64,000 bases of DNA from CAVQWT01 sp963717705 (GCA_963717705.1 CAVQWT010000004.1:558001-622000); one strand, 5' to 3'; shown: positions 24,140-32,739, counted from the first letter of the stretch. The notes: generated by a model from the sequence alone, not told the origin. Translations and numbers: made by a program.

Positions 24140-25108
24140 GTGCGGATCTACTACGCCGACCACTTCGTCCTGCCGCTGCCGGCCGGGCACCGGTTCCCGA
24201 TGGCCAAGTACGCGCGGCTGCGCGAGCGCGTCGCGACCGTTGCCGCGCACCTCCTCGCCGTGCCGCCGGCGGCGACCGACGAGGAGCTCGCCCGCGCCCA
24301 CGACCGCGCCTACATCGACGCCGTCGCGGCCGGGAGCCTCGACGACCAGGCGCAGCGCCGGCTCGGCTTTCCCTGGTCGGCGGCGATGGTCGAGCGTGCA
24401 CGGCGCTCGGTCGGCGCGACCATCGCCGCCTGCCGGAGCGCGCTGGACGAGGGCTGCGGCATCAACCTCGCCGGCGGGACCCACCATGCGGACCGCGACG
24501 CCGGCGTCGGCTTCTGCGTGTTCAACGACGCCGCGGTCGCCGCACGGTCGATGCAGGCCGAAGGGCGCGTGGATCGCGTCGTCGTCGTCGACCTCGACGT
24601 CCACCAGGGCGACGGCACCGCCGCGATCCTCGCCGGCGACGACAGCGTGTTCACGTTCTCGCTGCACGGGCGGCGCAACTTCCCGTTCCGCAAGACGGCC
24701 TCCGATCTCGACGTCGAGGTCGACGACGGCACCGGTGACCGCGCGTACCTCGCGACCCTCGCGACCGCGCTGCCGCGCGCCCTGGAGCGCGCGCAGGCGG
24801 GGCTTGCGATCTACCTCGCCGGCGCGGATCCCTTCGTCGGCGACCGCCTCGGCCGCCTCGCGCTCAGCAAGGAAGGACTCGCCGCACGCGATCGCCTGGT
24901 GCTCGACGCGCTCGCAGCCCGCGGCATCCCGGTGGCGATCGCCATGGCCGGCGGCTACGCCGAGTCGATCGACGACATCGTCGACATCCACGCGGCGACG
25001 GTCGACCTGGCGCTGCAGCGGCACGGACCGGCCGCCGCGCCGAAGCCCCGCGTCCGTGCGGGGTCGCCGCGCGACGCCGCGGCCGCCCGCCCCCGACGCG
25101 CGTGCTAG
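24140..25108 (+). CDS. Class IV histone deacetylase-like (HDAC11/AcuC-type) amidohydrolase
   Basis: The zinc enzyme fold of this family removes acetyl or other acyl groups from lysine or polyamines. All key residues are present: the H115-H116 pair (AGGTHHADRD), zinc ligands D153 and H155 (DLDVHQGDG) and D230 (AGADPFVGDRLG), and Y273 (GGYA). The FVGDRLGRL segment is the mark of the class IV branch, whose eukaryotic member HDAC11 removes long fatty acyl groups. The 322-residue protein has a Pro/Arg-rich tail after about residue 290. The start is a GTG 6 nt after the DUF482 stop. The bacterial substrate is unknown. Confidence 0.9.
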   Translation: MRIYYADHFVLPLPAGHRFPMAKYARLRERVATVAAHLLAVPPAATDEELARAHDRAYIDAVAAGSLDDQAQRRLGFPWSAAMVERARRSVGATIAACRSALDEGCGINLAGGTHHADRDAGVGFCVFNDAAVAARSMQAEGRVDRVVVVDLDVHQGDGTAAILAGDDSVFTFSLHGRRNFPFRKTASDLDVEVDDGTGDRAYLATLATALPRALERAQAGLAIYLAGADPFVGDRLGRLALSKEGLAARDRLVLDALAARGIPVAIAMAGGYAESIDDIVDIHAATVDLALQRHGPAAAPKPRVRAGSPRDAAAARPRRAC

Positions 25109-25111
25109 ACT
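25106..25111 (+). promoter_or_regulatory. Candidate -10 box of the crotonase-SDR pair
   Basis: TAGACT overlaps the stop codon of the deacetylase gene, 28 nt before the crotonase ATG. It is only a partial match and has no clear -35. It hints that the two downstream genes can be transcribed separately. Confidence 0.25.
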
Positions 25112-25139
25112 CGGCGCGCCAAAAACGTCCCGCCAGCCC

Positions 25140-25937
25140 ATGAACGACACCGTGCTTCTCGCGCGCGACGGTCCCGTCGCGACGCTCACGCTGAACCGGC
25201 CCGATGCGCTCAACGCGCTCGATTACGCGATGGTCGAGGCGCTGGTCGAGCGCACCGCGGAAGTCGCCGCCGACGACTCGCTGCGCGTCGTCGTGCTGCG
25301 CGGCGCCGGCAGGCACTTCATGGCCGGCGGCGACATCCGGACCTTCGCCGCCGAGCTCGCCCAGCCCCCCGCGCGCCGCCAGGAGGGCTTCACGCGCATG
25401 GTCGAGCGCGTGCACGCCGCGATCGAGGCGCTGCACCGGATGCCGCACCCGGTCGTCGGCCGGCTGCACGGCGCGGTCGCCGGCTTCGGCCTGTCGCTCG
25501 CCAACGCCTGCGACCTCGTCGTCGCCAGCGACGACGCCTACTTCACCTCGGCCTACCGGCACATCGCGCTGACCCCCGACGGCGGCGGCTCGTGGGCGCT
25601 GCCGCGCATGGTCGGGATGCGGCGCGCGATGGCGATCATGCTGCTCGGCGAGCGCTTCGACGCCCGGACCGCGGAGGAGCTCGGCCTCGTCAATCGCGTC
25701 GTGCCGGCGGCCGAACTCGACGGCGCCGTGGCCGCGATCGTCGACTCGCTGGCCCGCGGGCCCGCGTTCGCGCTGCGCGGCGCCAAGCGGCTGGTCCGCG
25801 AGTCGATGTCGCGCACGCTGTCCGAGCAGCTGCAGGCGGAAGCGGTCAGCTTCGGCCGCTGCACCGCGCAACCCGACTTCGCCGAAGGCATCAACGCCTT
25901 CCTCGAGAAGCGCGCGCCGAAGTTCGGCTCGACCTGA
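25140..25937 (+). CDS. Enoyl-CoA hydratase/isomerase (crotonase) family protein
   Basis: The 265-residue protein has the crotonase fold with both oxyanion-hole segments: GRHFMAGGDIR and GAVAGFGLSLANACDLVVA. At the position where classical hydratases have the second catalytic glutamate (PGxGGTQR), it has TPDGGGSWALPRMVG, a pattern closer to PaaG-type isomerases, in which an aspartate acts. It may therefore be an isomerase or a hydratase with unusual specificity. The substrate is unknown. A short-chain dehydrogenase gene follows 21 nt later, suggesting successive steps on an acyl-CoA. Confidence 0.9.
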   Translation: MNDTVLLARDGPVATLTLNRPDALNALDYAMVEALVERTAEVAADDSLRVVVLRGAGRHFMAGGDIRTFAAELAQPPARRQEGFTRMVERVHAAIEALHRMPHPVVGRLHGAVAGFGLSLANACDLVVASDDAYFTSAYRHIALTPDGGGSWALPRMVGMRRAMAIMLLGERFDARTAEELGLVNRVVPAAELDGAVAAIVDSLARGPAFALRGAKRLVRESMSRTLSEQLQAEAVSFGRCTAQPDFAEGINAFLEKRAPKFGST

Positions 25938-25958
25938 ACGCTGCCCGGGAACTGTGGC

Positions 25959-26795
25959 ATGACCTCGCTCGCCGGCCGCACGCTGTTCATCTCCGGCGCC
26001 TCGCGCGGCATTGGCCTCGCCATCGCGCTGCGCGCCGCGCGCGACGGCGCCAATGTCGCGATCGCCGCCAAGACCGACTCGCCGCATCCCAGGCTGCCCG
26101 GCACCATCCACTCGGCCGCGGCCGCGATCGAGGCCGCCGGCGGGCGCGCGCTGCCGCTCGCCTGCGACATCCGCGACGAGGGCGCGATCGCCGTCGCCGT
26201 CGCCCGCACCGTCGAGACCTTCGGCGGCATCGACATCCTCATCAACAACGCCAGCGCAATCAGTCTCACCGGGACGCTCGCGACGCCGATGAAGCGGTTC
26301 GACCTGATGTTCGGCGTCAACGTCCGCGGCACGTTCGCGTGCACGCAGGCCTGCCTGCCCGCGCTGCAGGCATCAGCGCGCGCCGGCCGCAACCCGCACG
26401 TGCTGATGCTCTCGCCGCCGCCGTCGCTCGATCCCCGGTGGTTCCGCGACCACGTCGCGTACACCATCGCCAAGTACGGGATGAGCCTGTGCGTGCTGGG
26501 GATGGCCGAGGAGTTCCGCGCCGACGGCATCGCCGTCAATGCGCTGTGGCCGCGGACGGTGATCGCGACCGCCGCGGTGGCGATGATTCCCGGCGCGCAG
26601 GAGCGCACGGAGATGATGCGCACGCCGGCGATCGTTGCCGACGCCGCGCACGCGATTCTGCTCCGCGACGCGCGGGCGACGACCGGCCGCTTCCTGCTCG
26701 ACGAGGACGTGCTGCGCGAGGCCGGGGTCAGCGACTTCGACGCCTACGCGGTGAAGCCGGGCTCGCCGCTGCTGCCCGACCTCTTCGTCGACTGA
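25959..26795 (+). CDS. Short-chain dehydrogenase (HSDL2-like SDR)
   Basis: The 278-residue NAD(P)-dependent oxidoreductase has the cofactor motif SGASRGIGLAIA, the structural motif NNASA and the catalytic serine and YTIAK (Tyr-x3-Lys). It carries the sequence IAAKTDSPHPRLPGTIHSAA after the cofactor loop and a VLMLSPPPSLDPRW segment in place of the usual IVNISS. Both are characteristic of the HSDL2/SDR13C group, whose members act on fatty acyl substrates. Lack of the sterol-carrier domain of human HSDL2 is normal in bacteria. It is paired with the crotonase gene. It converges on rluB with a 30-nt gap of GC-rich dyads lacking a T tract. Confidence 0.9.
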   Translation: MTSLAGRTLFISGASRGIGLAIALRAARDGANVAIAAKTDSPHPRLPGTIHSAAAAIEAAGGRALPLACDIRDEGAIAVAVARTVETFGGIDILINNASAISLTGTLATPMKRFDLMFGVNVRGTFACTQACLPALQASARAGRNPHVLMLSPPPSLDPRWFRDHVAYTIAKYGMSLCVLGMAEEFRADGIAVNALWPRTVIATAAVAMIPGAQERTEMMRTPAIVADAAHAILLRDARATTGRFLLDEDVLREAGVSDFDAYAVKPGSPLLPDLFVD

Positions 26796-26825
26796 ACCGC
26801 GGGCCGCGGCAGGCGGCCGCGCGCG

Positions 26826-28598
26826 TCAGCGGTTGCCGAAGTCGTCGTCGACGATCTTGGGCGGCTTGATCGCCGGCGCCACGTTGCCGGCGTTCTCGGC
26901 GGCGGGGCCGCCGCGCCGCTGGCGGTTGCCGAAGTCGTCGTCGACGACCTTCGGCGCTCTTGCCACCGGTGCCACGTTGCCGGCGTCGTCGCCGACCGGC
27001 CGGACCGGCCGGTCCGGCCGCTGGCGATTGCCGAAGTCGTCGTCGAGCGCTGCCGGCGGCCTCGCCACCGGCGCTTCGTTGCCCGGGTTCTCGCCGCCCG
27101 GACCGCCGCGCCGCTTGCGGTTGCCGCGCGAGCGTTTCTTGCCGGCGCCGGGTCCCGGAGCACCCGCCGGCGCGTTGGGGTTCGCCGGTCCGTTCGGCGC
27201 GCCGCCCGGCTTGCGGTGCGGTTTGCCCTTGCGCGGCCCGTTGCCTTGGCCGCCGGGCCCGCGCGGTCCGCCCGAGCCGGGCCCCTTGGGACGCGGGCCG
27301 CTGGTGCCCGGCAGTCCTTCCGGCACCCCACCGGGAACCGTCAGCGTGGTCACCACATAGGGGGAGCCACCGAACCCGCCGGCGCCGGCGCCGCCGCCAC
27401 GCGGCTTGCCGTGCGGCCGGCCCTGGCCGCCGCCACCGCCGTAGGGCTTGCCGCCGCCGAAAGGCTTGCCGCCGCGGCGGGCACCGCCCTGCCCCGGCGG
27501 CCGACCTCCGGCGCCCGGCTGGCCGCCACCCGGCCGGGGTCCGGCCGGTGCAATGGTGTTGCCGTAATTGTCCTCGTCGATGCCCGGGGGGAGCGGCATG
27601 TCCGATCCGCCGCGGCCCGCCATCGGTCCGCCGCCGTGATCGTGGCGCCGCGCGTGGGCCGGCCCGCCGCTGCCGTAGCCGCTGCCGACGTTGCCGTGCG
27701 CGCGCGGCGGTCCGCCGGCGGCGCCGGTCTTGGCGTGCCCGCGGCCGCGCTTGGGCTTGTTGCCGCCCTGCTTCTTGCCGATGGAGCCGGGCTTTTCGCT
27801 GGCCGTGGGCTTCAGGCCGGCGACGTTCAGCACCGCGTTGACCTCCTGCGCCTCGAGCTCCAGTGTCTGCCCTCGCTTGACGCGCGACGGCATCGCCACC
27901 GTGCCGTACCGCGTGCGGATCAGGCGGCTCACCGTCAGACCCAGCGCCTCGAACAGCCGCCGCACCTCGCGGTTGCGTCCTTCCTTCAGCACGACGTGGT
28001 ACCAGTGGTTGGCGCCCTCGCCGCCGCCGTCGTCGAGCTTCTCGACCTTGGCCGGCCCGTCGTCGAGCGTCACGCCGGCCAGAAGCGCCTGCTGCTGCTC
28101 CGGGGTCAGCGTGCCCAGCACGCGCACCGCGTACTCGCGCTCGACCTCGAAGCTCGGATGCATCAGCTTGTTGGCGAGGTCCCCCGAATTGGTGAACAGC
28201 AGCAGGCCTTCGGTGTTGAAGTCGAGGCGGCCGACGGCGATCCACTTGCCGTTGCCTATCTTCGGCAGCTGCTCGAACACCGTCGGGCGGCCCTCCGGGT
28301 CGTCGCGCGTGACGATCTCCCCGGCGGGCTTGTGATACATCAGGATCCGCGCCCTCGGCTCGGCGAAGCGCACCCGGACCAGCTCGCCGTTGATGCGCAC
28401 CTCGTCGCCCGGACCGACCTTCTGGCCGATCTCGGCGGGCTCGCGGTTGACGGTGATGCGGCCGGCGAGGATCAGCTCCTCCATCGCCCGGCGCGAACCG
28501 AACCCGCAGGACGCCAGCACCTTGTGCAGGCGCTGCGGCTCGGTGAAGACTTCGTCAGTGGACCGTTTGAGGCGCGTCGGCGGCAGGCTGTCCGCCAT
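26826..28598 (-). CDS. rluB: 23S rRNA pseudouridine(2605) synthase RluB with a long repeat-rich tail
   Basis: RluB isomerises U2605 in 23S rRNA helix 90. The first 265 residues hold an S4 RNA-binding domain (LHKVLASCGFGSRRAMEE) and the RsuA-type catalytic domain with D126 in GRLDFNTEG. The remaining 325 residues, more than half the protein, are basic and rich in Gly, Pro, Arg and Lys. They finish with three copies of a unit ending DDDFGNR. The E. coli enzyme has a much shorter basic tail. I chose ATG at 28598 (MADSLPPTRL), which overlaps the scpB stop by 44 nt. A GTG at 28628 is the alternative. It is the last gene of the trpS-scpA-scpB-rluB run. Confidence 0.92.
   Translation of the reverse strand: MADSLPPTRLKRSTDEVFTEPQRLHKVLASCGFGSRRAMEELILAGRITVNREPAEIGQKVGPGDEVRINGELVRVRFAEPRARILMYHKPAGEIVTRDDPEGRPTVFEQLPKIGNGKWIAVGRLDFNTEGLLLFTNSGDLANKLMHPSFEVEREYAVRVLGTLTPEQQQALLAGVTLDDGPAKVEKLDDGGGEGANHWYHVVLKEGRNREVRRLFEALGLTVSRLIRTRYGTVAMPSRVKRGQTLELEAQEVNAVLNVAGLKPTASEKPGSIGKKQGGNKPKRGRGHAKTGAAGGPPRAHGNVGSGYGSGGPAHARRHDHGGGPMAGRGGSDMPLPPGIDEDNYGNTIAPAGPRPGGGQPGAGGRPPGQGGARRGGKPFGGGKPYGGGGGQGRPHGKPRGGGAGAGGFGGSPYVVTTLTVPGGVPEGLPGTSGPRPKGPGSGGPRGPGGQGNGPRKGKPHRKPGGAPNGPANPNAPAGAPGPGAGKKRSRGNRKRRGGPGGENPGNEAPVARPPAALDDDFGNRQRPDRPVRPVGDDAGNVAPVARAPKVVDDDFGNRQRRGGPAAENAGNVAPAIKPPKIVDDDFGNR
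26829..27085 (-). repeat. Three tandem protein-coding repeats at the rluB 3' end
   Basis: Three units with the pattern GN-(V/E)-AP, a short variable piece, then DDDFGNR are spaced 34 and 31 codons apart. The last DDDFGNR abuts the stop codon. A diverged fourth version (DEDNYGNTIAP) lies further upstream, near 27,560. The repeats are acidic islands in an otherwise basic tail. Confidence 0.85.
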
Positions 28599-29250
28599 CG
28601 CCTGCAGCGCCAGGTTCGACTGCTGCACCGGACCCGTCGGGGGTCGGTGCCAGGATCGGGCTCGCGAGCGCGAGTTGCGCTTCGGCGGCTTTGGTGGGTG
28701 CATCGGGCATCTCCAGCAAGTGGGAGGCGTCGAGCTCGGCCAGCGGAGGAAGCTCCGCGAGCGAACGCAGGCCGAGATCGTCGAGAAAGGTCTTGGTGGT
28801 GGCGTAGAGAGCCGGGCGTCCCGGCGTCTCGCGGTGGCCGACCGCTTCGACCCATTGGCGGTCCTCCAGCGCCTTGATGACGTTGGTGGACACGGCGACG
28901 CCGCGGATGGCTTCGATGTCGCCGCGGGTCACGGGTTGCTGATAGGCGATGATCGCCAGCGTTTCCATCGCCGCCCGCGAGTACTTCGGCGGCTTTTCCG
29001 GCGACAGCCGGTCGAGGTGGGACTGGATCGAGGGCACGCCCTGGAAGCGCCACCCCGACGCGACCTGCACCAGCTCGACCTTGCGGCCGGCCCAGTCGTC
29101 CCTCAGCTCGTCGAGCAGCTTGCGGGTCGTCTCCGCGTCGAGCGGCGGCTCGAACAGGCGCGCGAGCTGGCCGACGGGAACGGCTTCGCCCGCAGTCAGC
29201 AGTGCAGCTTCGAGAATTCCCTTGATGTCGTGCAGGTCGTCCATGCGCAT
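28555..29250 (-). CDS. scpB: Segregation and condensation protein ScpB
   Basis: ScpB dimers bind ScpA and complete the SMC condensin that compacts the chromosome. The 231-residue protein shows the two winged-helix layout with the conserved FQGVPSIQSHLDRL-type strand and the family hallmark RAAMETLAIIAYQQPVTRGDIEAIRGV, then LEDRQWVEAVGHRETPGRPALYATT. Two ATGs (29250 and 29244) are possible; I took the first. The 3' end overlaps rluB. It follows scpA after 53 nt. Confidence 0.95.
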   Translation of the reverse strand: MRMDDLHDIKGILEAALLTAGEAVPVGQLARLFEPPLDAETTRKLLDELRDDWAGRKVELVQVASGWRFQGVPSIQSHLDRLSPEKPPKYSRAAMETLAIIAYQQPVTRGDIEAIRGVAVSTNVIKALEDRQWVEAVGHRETPGRPALYATTKTFLDDLGLRSLAELPPLAELDASHLLEMPDAPTKAAEAQLALASPILAPTPDGSGAAVEPGAAGDGGQPAADAPQTVH

Positions 29251-29303
29251 TCCGGCATTGCGGGCCGTGAACCCGGTCCGGCGGGTCGCCCCCGCCGGAG
29301 GAT

Positions 29304-30182
29304 TCAGCCGGCGAAGTTGTCGTTGTCGGCGGCGAGCGCGAAGCCCGGGCCGCCGGTGAGCTGCACGTAGATCGGCGCGTACGGCTCGGCCTGCGCGATC
29401 GATACGAGTTGTTCGCGCGCGAGTTCCAGCAGCGCGAGGAAGGTCACCACCAGGTGCGGCACGTCGGCATGCTCGTGGAACAGCGCGGTGAACGCCGAGT
29501 AGCGCGACGGCTCGAGCATCTTCAGCAGCCTGCTCATCTCGCCGCGCACCGACAGCTGCTCGCGGGTGACCAGATGATGCCGGTTCCCCCGGGCGCGCGC
29601 AACGAGCCCGGCCCAGGCGGCCTGAAGGTCGGCCGGCGACACCTCGGGCAGCCGCGCCGCGGCGACCCGGTCGAACCAGACGCGGACCGTCGCGAAGTCG
29701 CGGTCGGCCAGCGGCAGGGCGTCGAGGTCGCGCGCCGCCTGCTTCATCCGCTCGTACTCCAGCAGCCGGCGGACCAGCTCGGCGCGAGGATCGTCGGCCT
29801 CGGAACCGGGGGGGGGCGGCGGCTTCGGCAGCAGCAGGCGGCTCTTGATCTCGATCAGCACCGCGGCCATCAGCAGGTACTCGGCGGCGAGCTCGAGCTG
29901 CGTGCGACGCATCATCTCGACGTAGCCCAGGTACTGCCGCGTCAGCTCTGCCATCGGGATGTCGAGCACGTTGATGTTCTGCCGCCGGATCAGGTAGAGC
30001 AGCAGGTCGAGCGGACCCTCGAAGGTCTCGAGGAAGACCTCGAGCGCCTCGGGCGGGATGTACAGGTCCCGCGGCATCTCCAGCATCGGCTCGCCGTTGA
30101 CCCGGGCCACCGCCGCCCCCGCCTGCGCGGCGAGGTCGGGGGCGGGACCGGCCAGGTCCGCGAGTTCGGGCGTGGCGCTCAC
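29304..30182 (-). CDS. scpA: Segregation and condensation protein ScpA
   Basis: ScpA is the kleisin that bridges SMC heads. The 292-residue protein has the family opening FEGPLDLLLYLIRRQNINVLDIPMAELTRQYL, a central LEYERMK region and a C-terminal winged helix ending in VVTFLALLELAREQLVSIAQAEPYAPIYV. The GTG start at 30182 overlaps the trpS stop by 4 nt (GTGA), indicating coupled translation. The order trpS-scpA-scpB-rluB is widespread in Betaproteobacteria. The smc gene itself is not in the window. Confidence 0.95.
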   Translation of the reverse strand: MSATPELADLAGPAPDLAAQAGAAVARVNGEPMLEMPRDLYIPPEALEVFLETFEGPLDLLLYLIRRQNINVLDIPMAELTRQYLGYVEMMRRTQLELAAEYLLMAAVLIEIKSRLLLPKPPPPPGSEADDPRAELVRRLLEYERMKQAARDLDALPLADRDFATVRVWFDRVAAARLPEVSPADLQAAWAGLVARARGNRHHLVTREQLSVRGEMSRLLKMLEPSRYSAFTALFHEHADVPHLVVTFLALLELAREQLVSIAQAEPYAPIYVQLTGGPGFALAADNDNFAG

Positions 30183-31381
30183 GAGTACCCCAGTCCCATC
30201 GCCTCGCGGACGTCGCGCATCGTTTCCTCGGCCAGCTTGCGCGCGCGCTCACAGCCGTCGGCGATGATGTTGCGGACGAGCTGCGGGTCGTCGAGGTAGC
30301 GCTGCGCACGCTCGCGGATCGGCTGCTGTTCCTTGATGATGCCGTCGATCACCGGCTGCTTGCAGTCGAGGCAGCCGATGCCGGCGGTCGTGCAGCCCTT
30401 GACGACCCAGTCGCGGGTGTCCTGCGACGAGTAGATCTGGTGCAACGGCCACACCGGGCAGCGGCTGGGGTCGCCCGGGTCGGTGCGTCGCACGCGCGCC
30501 GGATCGGTCTGCATCGTGCGCACCTTGCGCGTGATCTCGTCGGGCTCCTCGCGCATCAGGATCGCGTTGCCGTAGCTCTTCGACATCTTCTGGCCATCGA
30601 GCCCCGGCACCTTCGGCGTCGCGGTCAGCAGCGGCTGCGGCTCGGGAAGGATCACGCGGCGCGATCCCTCGAGGTAGCCGAACAGGCGCTCGCGGTCGCC
30701 GTGCGAGAGGTTCTGCGTCGCCTCGAGCAGGTCCTTTGCGGCGGCCAGCGCCTCGTCGTCGCCGCGCTCCTGGAACGCCGTGCGCAGTGCCTCGTACTGC
30801 TTCGCCTTCTTGCTGCCGAGCTTCTTCACCGCGGCGCGGGCCTTGTCCTCGAAGCCGGGCTCGCGGCCGTAGAGGAAGTTGAAGCGGCGCGCGAGCTCGC
30901 GGACGAGCTCGAGGTGCGAGACCTGGTCCTCGCCGACGGGGACGAGGTTGGCGCGGTAGATCAGGATGTCGGCGCCCTGCATCACCGGGTAGCCGAGGAA
31001 CCCGTAGGTCGCGAGGTCGCGGTCCTTGAGCTTTTCCTGCTGGTCCTTGTAGGTCGGCACGCGTTCCAGCCAGCCGACCGGCGTCATCATCCCGAGCAGC
31101 AGCGTGAGCTCCGCGTGCTCGGGCACCCGCGACTGGATGAACAGCGTCGCCCGGCTCGGGTCGACGCCCGCGGCCAGCCAGTCGACGACCATGTCCCAGA
31201 CCGAGTCGGCGATGAGCTCGGGCGTCTCGTAATGGGTCGTCAGCGCGTGCCAGTCGGCGACGAAATAGAGGCACGGATACTCGTCCTGCAGCCGCACCCA
31301 GTTCCTGAGCGCGCCGTGGTAGTGGCCGAGGTGCATCCGGCCGGTCGGGCGCATGCCCGATAAGACGCGATCAGCGAACAT
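30179..31381 (-). CDS. trpS: Tryptophanyl-tRNA synthetase TrpS
   Basis: This class I synthetase charges tRNA-Trp. The HIGH-type motif appears as MHLGHYHGAL near residue 17, and the KMSKS loop as GQKMSKSYGN around residue 265. The 400-residue length is longer than the E. coli enzyme (334) because of inserts after residue 190 (KKLGSKKAKQYEALRTAF and on). This is the usual longer betaproteobacterial form. Cysteines near residue 335 (CLDCKQPV) may bind metal. It follows the site-2 protease gene after 44 nt and is coupled to scpA. Confidence 0.96.
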   Translation of the reverse strand: MFADRVLSGMRPTGRMHLGHYHGALRNWVRLQDEYPCLYFVADWHALTTHYETPELIADSVWDMVVDWLAAGVDPSRATLFIQSRVPEHAELTLLLGMMTPVGWLERVPTYKDQQEKLKDRDLATYGFLGYPVMQGADILIYRANLVPVGEDQVSHLELVRELARRFNFLYGREPGFEDKARAAVKKLGSKKAKQYEALRTAFQERGDDEALAAAKDLLEATQNLSHGDRERLFGYLEGSRRVILPEPQPLLTATPKVPGLDGQKMSKSYGNAILMREEPDEITRKVRTMQTDPARVRRTDPGDPSRCPVWPLHQIYSSQDTRDWVVKGCTTAGIGCLDCKQPVIDGIIKEQQPIRERAQRYLDDPQLVRNIIADGCERARKLAEETMRDVREAMGLGYS

Positions 31382-31425
31382 CGGTCGGCAATGGAGAGGT
31401 CGACAAGGGACGGCGGCGGACCGGG

Positions 31426-32067
31426 TCAGCGACCCAGCACCGCGGAGATGAGGAACACGGCGCCGTCGATCAGCGGGCGCATCATGTTGTCCAGCACGCC
31501 GGTGGCGAGCAGGATGACCACGATGAAGAGGCCGTAGGGCTCCAGCCGCGACAGCGTGTACGAGGCGGGTCCCGGCAGCAGGCCCATCAGGATGCGGCCG
31601 CCATCGAGCGGCGGAATCGGAAGCAGGTTCAGGGCCATCAGCACGAGGTTCGCCATGATGCCGATCTGCGCCATCTTCGCCAGGCCGACGCTCCCGAGGA
31701 GGCCGGTGCCGGTCGCCGCGATGAACAGCATCGCCCAGAACAGCGCCTGCACGAAGTTGGAGCCGGGACCGGCGCCCGCCACCCAGATCATGTCGCGCTT
31801 CGGGTGGCGCAGATTGTTGAAGTTCACGGGGACCGGCTTCGCCCAGCCGAAGATGAACGGCGCCCCGAGCAGCAGCATCGCCCCCGGCAGCAGGACGGTG
31901 CCGACCGGGTCGATGTGCCGGATCGGGTTCAGCGTGACGCGCCCCAGCATCTCGGCGGTGCGGTCGCCGAAGAGCTTGGCGACGTAGCCGTGCGCGGCCT
32001 CGTGCAACGTGATCGCAAGGACCACCGGCAGCGCACCGAGGAGGATGGTCTCGAGCGAAATTCCCAT
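31426..32067 (-). CDS. Site-2 protease family (M50) membrane metalloprotease
   Basis: The 213-residue polytopic protein has the zinc motif HEAAH (H22, E23, H26) inside the first membrane helix and the third ligand D155 in LLPIPPLDGG. It lacks a PDZ domain, so it belongs to the short group (SpoIVFB/YwhC-like), not RseP. Its substrate is unknown. In Betaproteobacteria it is regularly encoded upstream of trpS, as here. A -10-like TAAACT lies 9 nt before the ATG, so the message may have almost no leader. Confidence 0.92.
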   Translation of the reverse strand: MGISLETILLGALPVVLAITLHEAAHGYVAKLFGDRTAEMLGRVTLNPIRHIDPVGTVLLPGAMLLLGAPFIFGWAKPVPVNFNNLRHPKRDMIWVAGAGPGSNFVQALFWAMLFIAATGTGLLGSVGLAKMAQIGIMANLVLMALNLLPIPPLDGGRILMGLLPGPASYTLSRLEPYGLFIVVILLATGVLDNMMRPLIDGAVFLISAVLGR

Positions 32068-32076
32068 GAACCCGCT

Positions 32077-32082
32077 AGTTTA
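32077..32082 (-). promoter_or_regulatory. Candidate -10 box of the site-2 protease-trpS operon
   Basis: TAAACT on the minus strand (four of six consensus positions) lies 9 nt before the ATG of the site-2 protease gene. It is within the 48-nt gap after the Sua5 gene and is one of the few AT-rich spots there. Confidence 0.35.
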
Positions 32083-32115
32083 CCCGATTGCGGGCCCTTT
32101 TTTCCGGCCGCCTGC

Positions 32116-32739
32116 CTACAGCCCCAGCCGCCCCGCCGCCCCGGCGCCCTGCCGGACGATCACCGGCGGCTCGACGGCGAGGTCGACGACCGTCGTCGAC
32201 GCCGCCGGGCACGCGCCGGCGTCGATGACCCCGTCGACCAGCTTCTCCAGCCGCTCGCGGATCACCGCTGCCTCGTTCAGGGCGTCGGCGCTGCCGGCGA
32301 GGATCAGCGTCGACGACAGGATCGGCCCGTCGAGTTCGGCGAGCAGCGCCTGCACGACCGGGTGGTCGGGGACCCGCACGCCGACGGTGCTGCGCTTGGG
32401 GTGCTGCAGCCGGCGCGGCACCTCGCGCGTCGCCGGCAGCAGGAACGTGAACGGACCCGGCGTGCCCTGGCGCACGATCTTGAACTGCCAGTTGTCGAGG
32501 CGCGCGTAGTGCCCGATCGCCGACAGGTCGCGCAGCACCAGCGTCATGTGGTGGTGATCGTCGACGCCCCGGATCTGGCGGATGCGGCGGACGCCTTCGC
32601 CGTTCCCGACGGCGCAACCGAGCGCGTAGCTGGAGTCCGTCGGGTACGCGAGGACGCCGCCGTCGCGCAGGATGGCCGCCGCCTGCTTGATCAGCCGCGG
32701 CTGCGGGTTGGCGGGGTGGACGGTGAAGAGCTGGGCCAT
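32116..32739 (-). CDS. L-threonylcarbamoyladenylate synthase-type (Sua5/YciO/YrdC) protein
   Basis: The family makes threonylcarbamoyl-AMP for the t6A37 modification of ANN-decoding tRNAs. The 207-residue protein has the YrdC fold with the nucleotide-side motif DGGVLAYPTDSSYALGC, the KxR-type segment replaced by RRIRQIRGVDDHHHMTLV and the late TVGVRVPDHP motif. The sequence YPTDSSYALG and the length match the YciO-like branch, which may be less active in t6A synthesis than YrdC or Sua5. I therefore give no symbol. It faces a LysR-type gene across a 110-nt gap with an AT-rich dyad. Confidence 0.88.
   Translation of the reverse strand: MAQLFTVHPANPQPRLIKQAAAILRDGGVLAYPTDSSYALGCAVGNGEGVRRIRQIRGVDDHHHMTLVLRDLSAIGHYARLDNWQFKIVRQGTPGPFTFLLPATREVPRRLQHPKRSTVGVRVPDHPVVQALLAELDGPILSSTLILAGSADALNEAAVIRERLEKLVDGVIDAGACPAASTTVVDLAVEPPVIVRQGAGAAGRLGL

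Noticed and set aside
32083..32112. A plus-strand terminator (CCCGC...GCGGG followed by T6) between the Sua5 and site-2 protease genes
   Set aside because: Nothing is transcribed towards it on the plus strand. The stem is only 5 bp with a long loop, and the region more plausibly holds the minus-strand -10 box.
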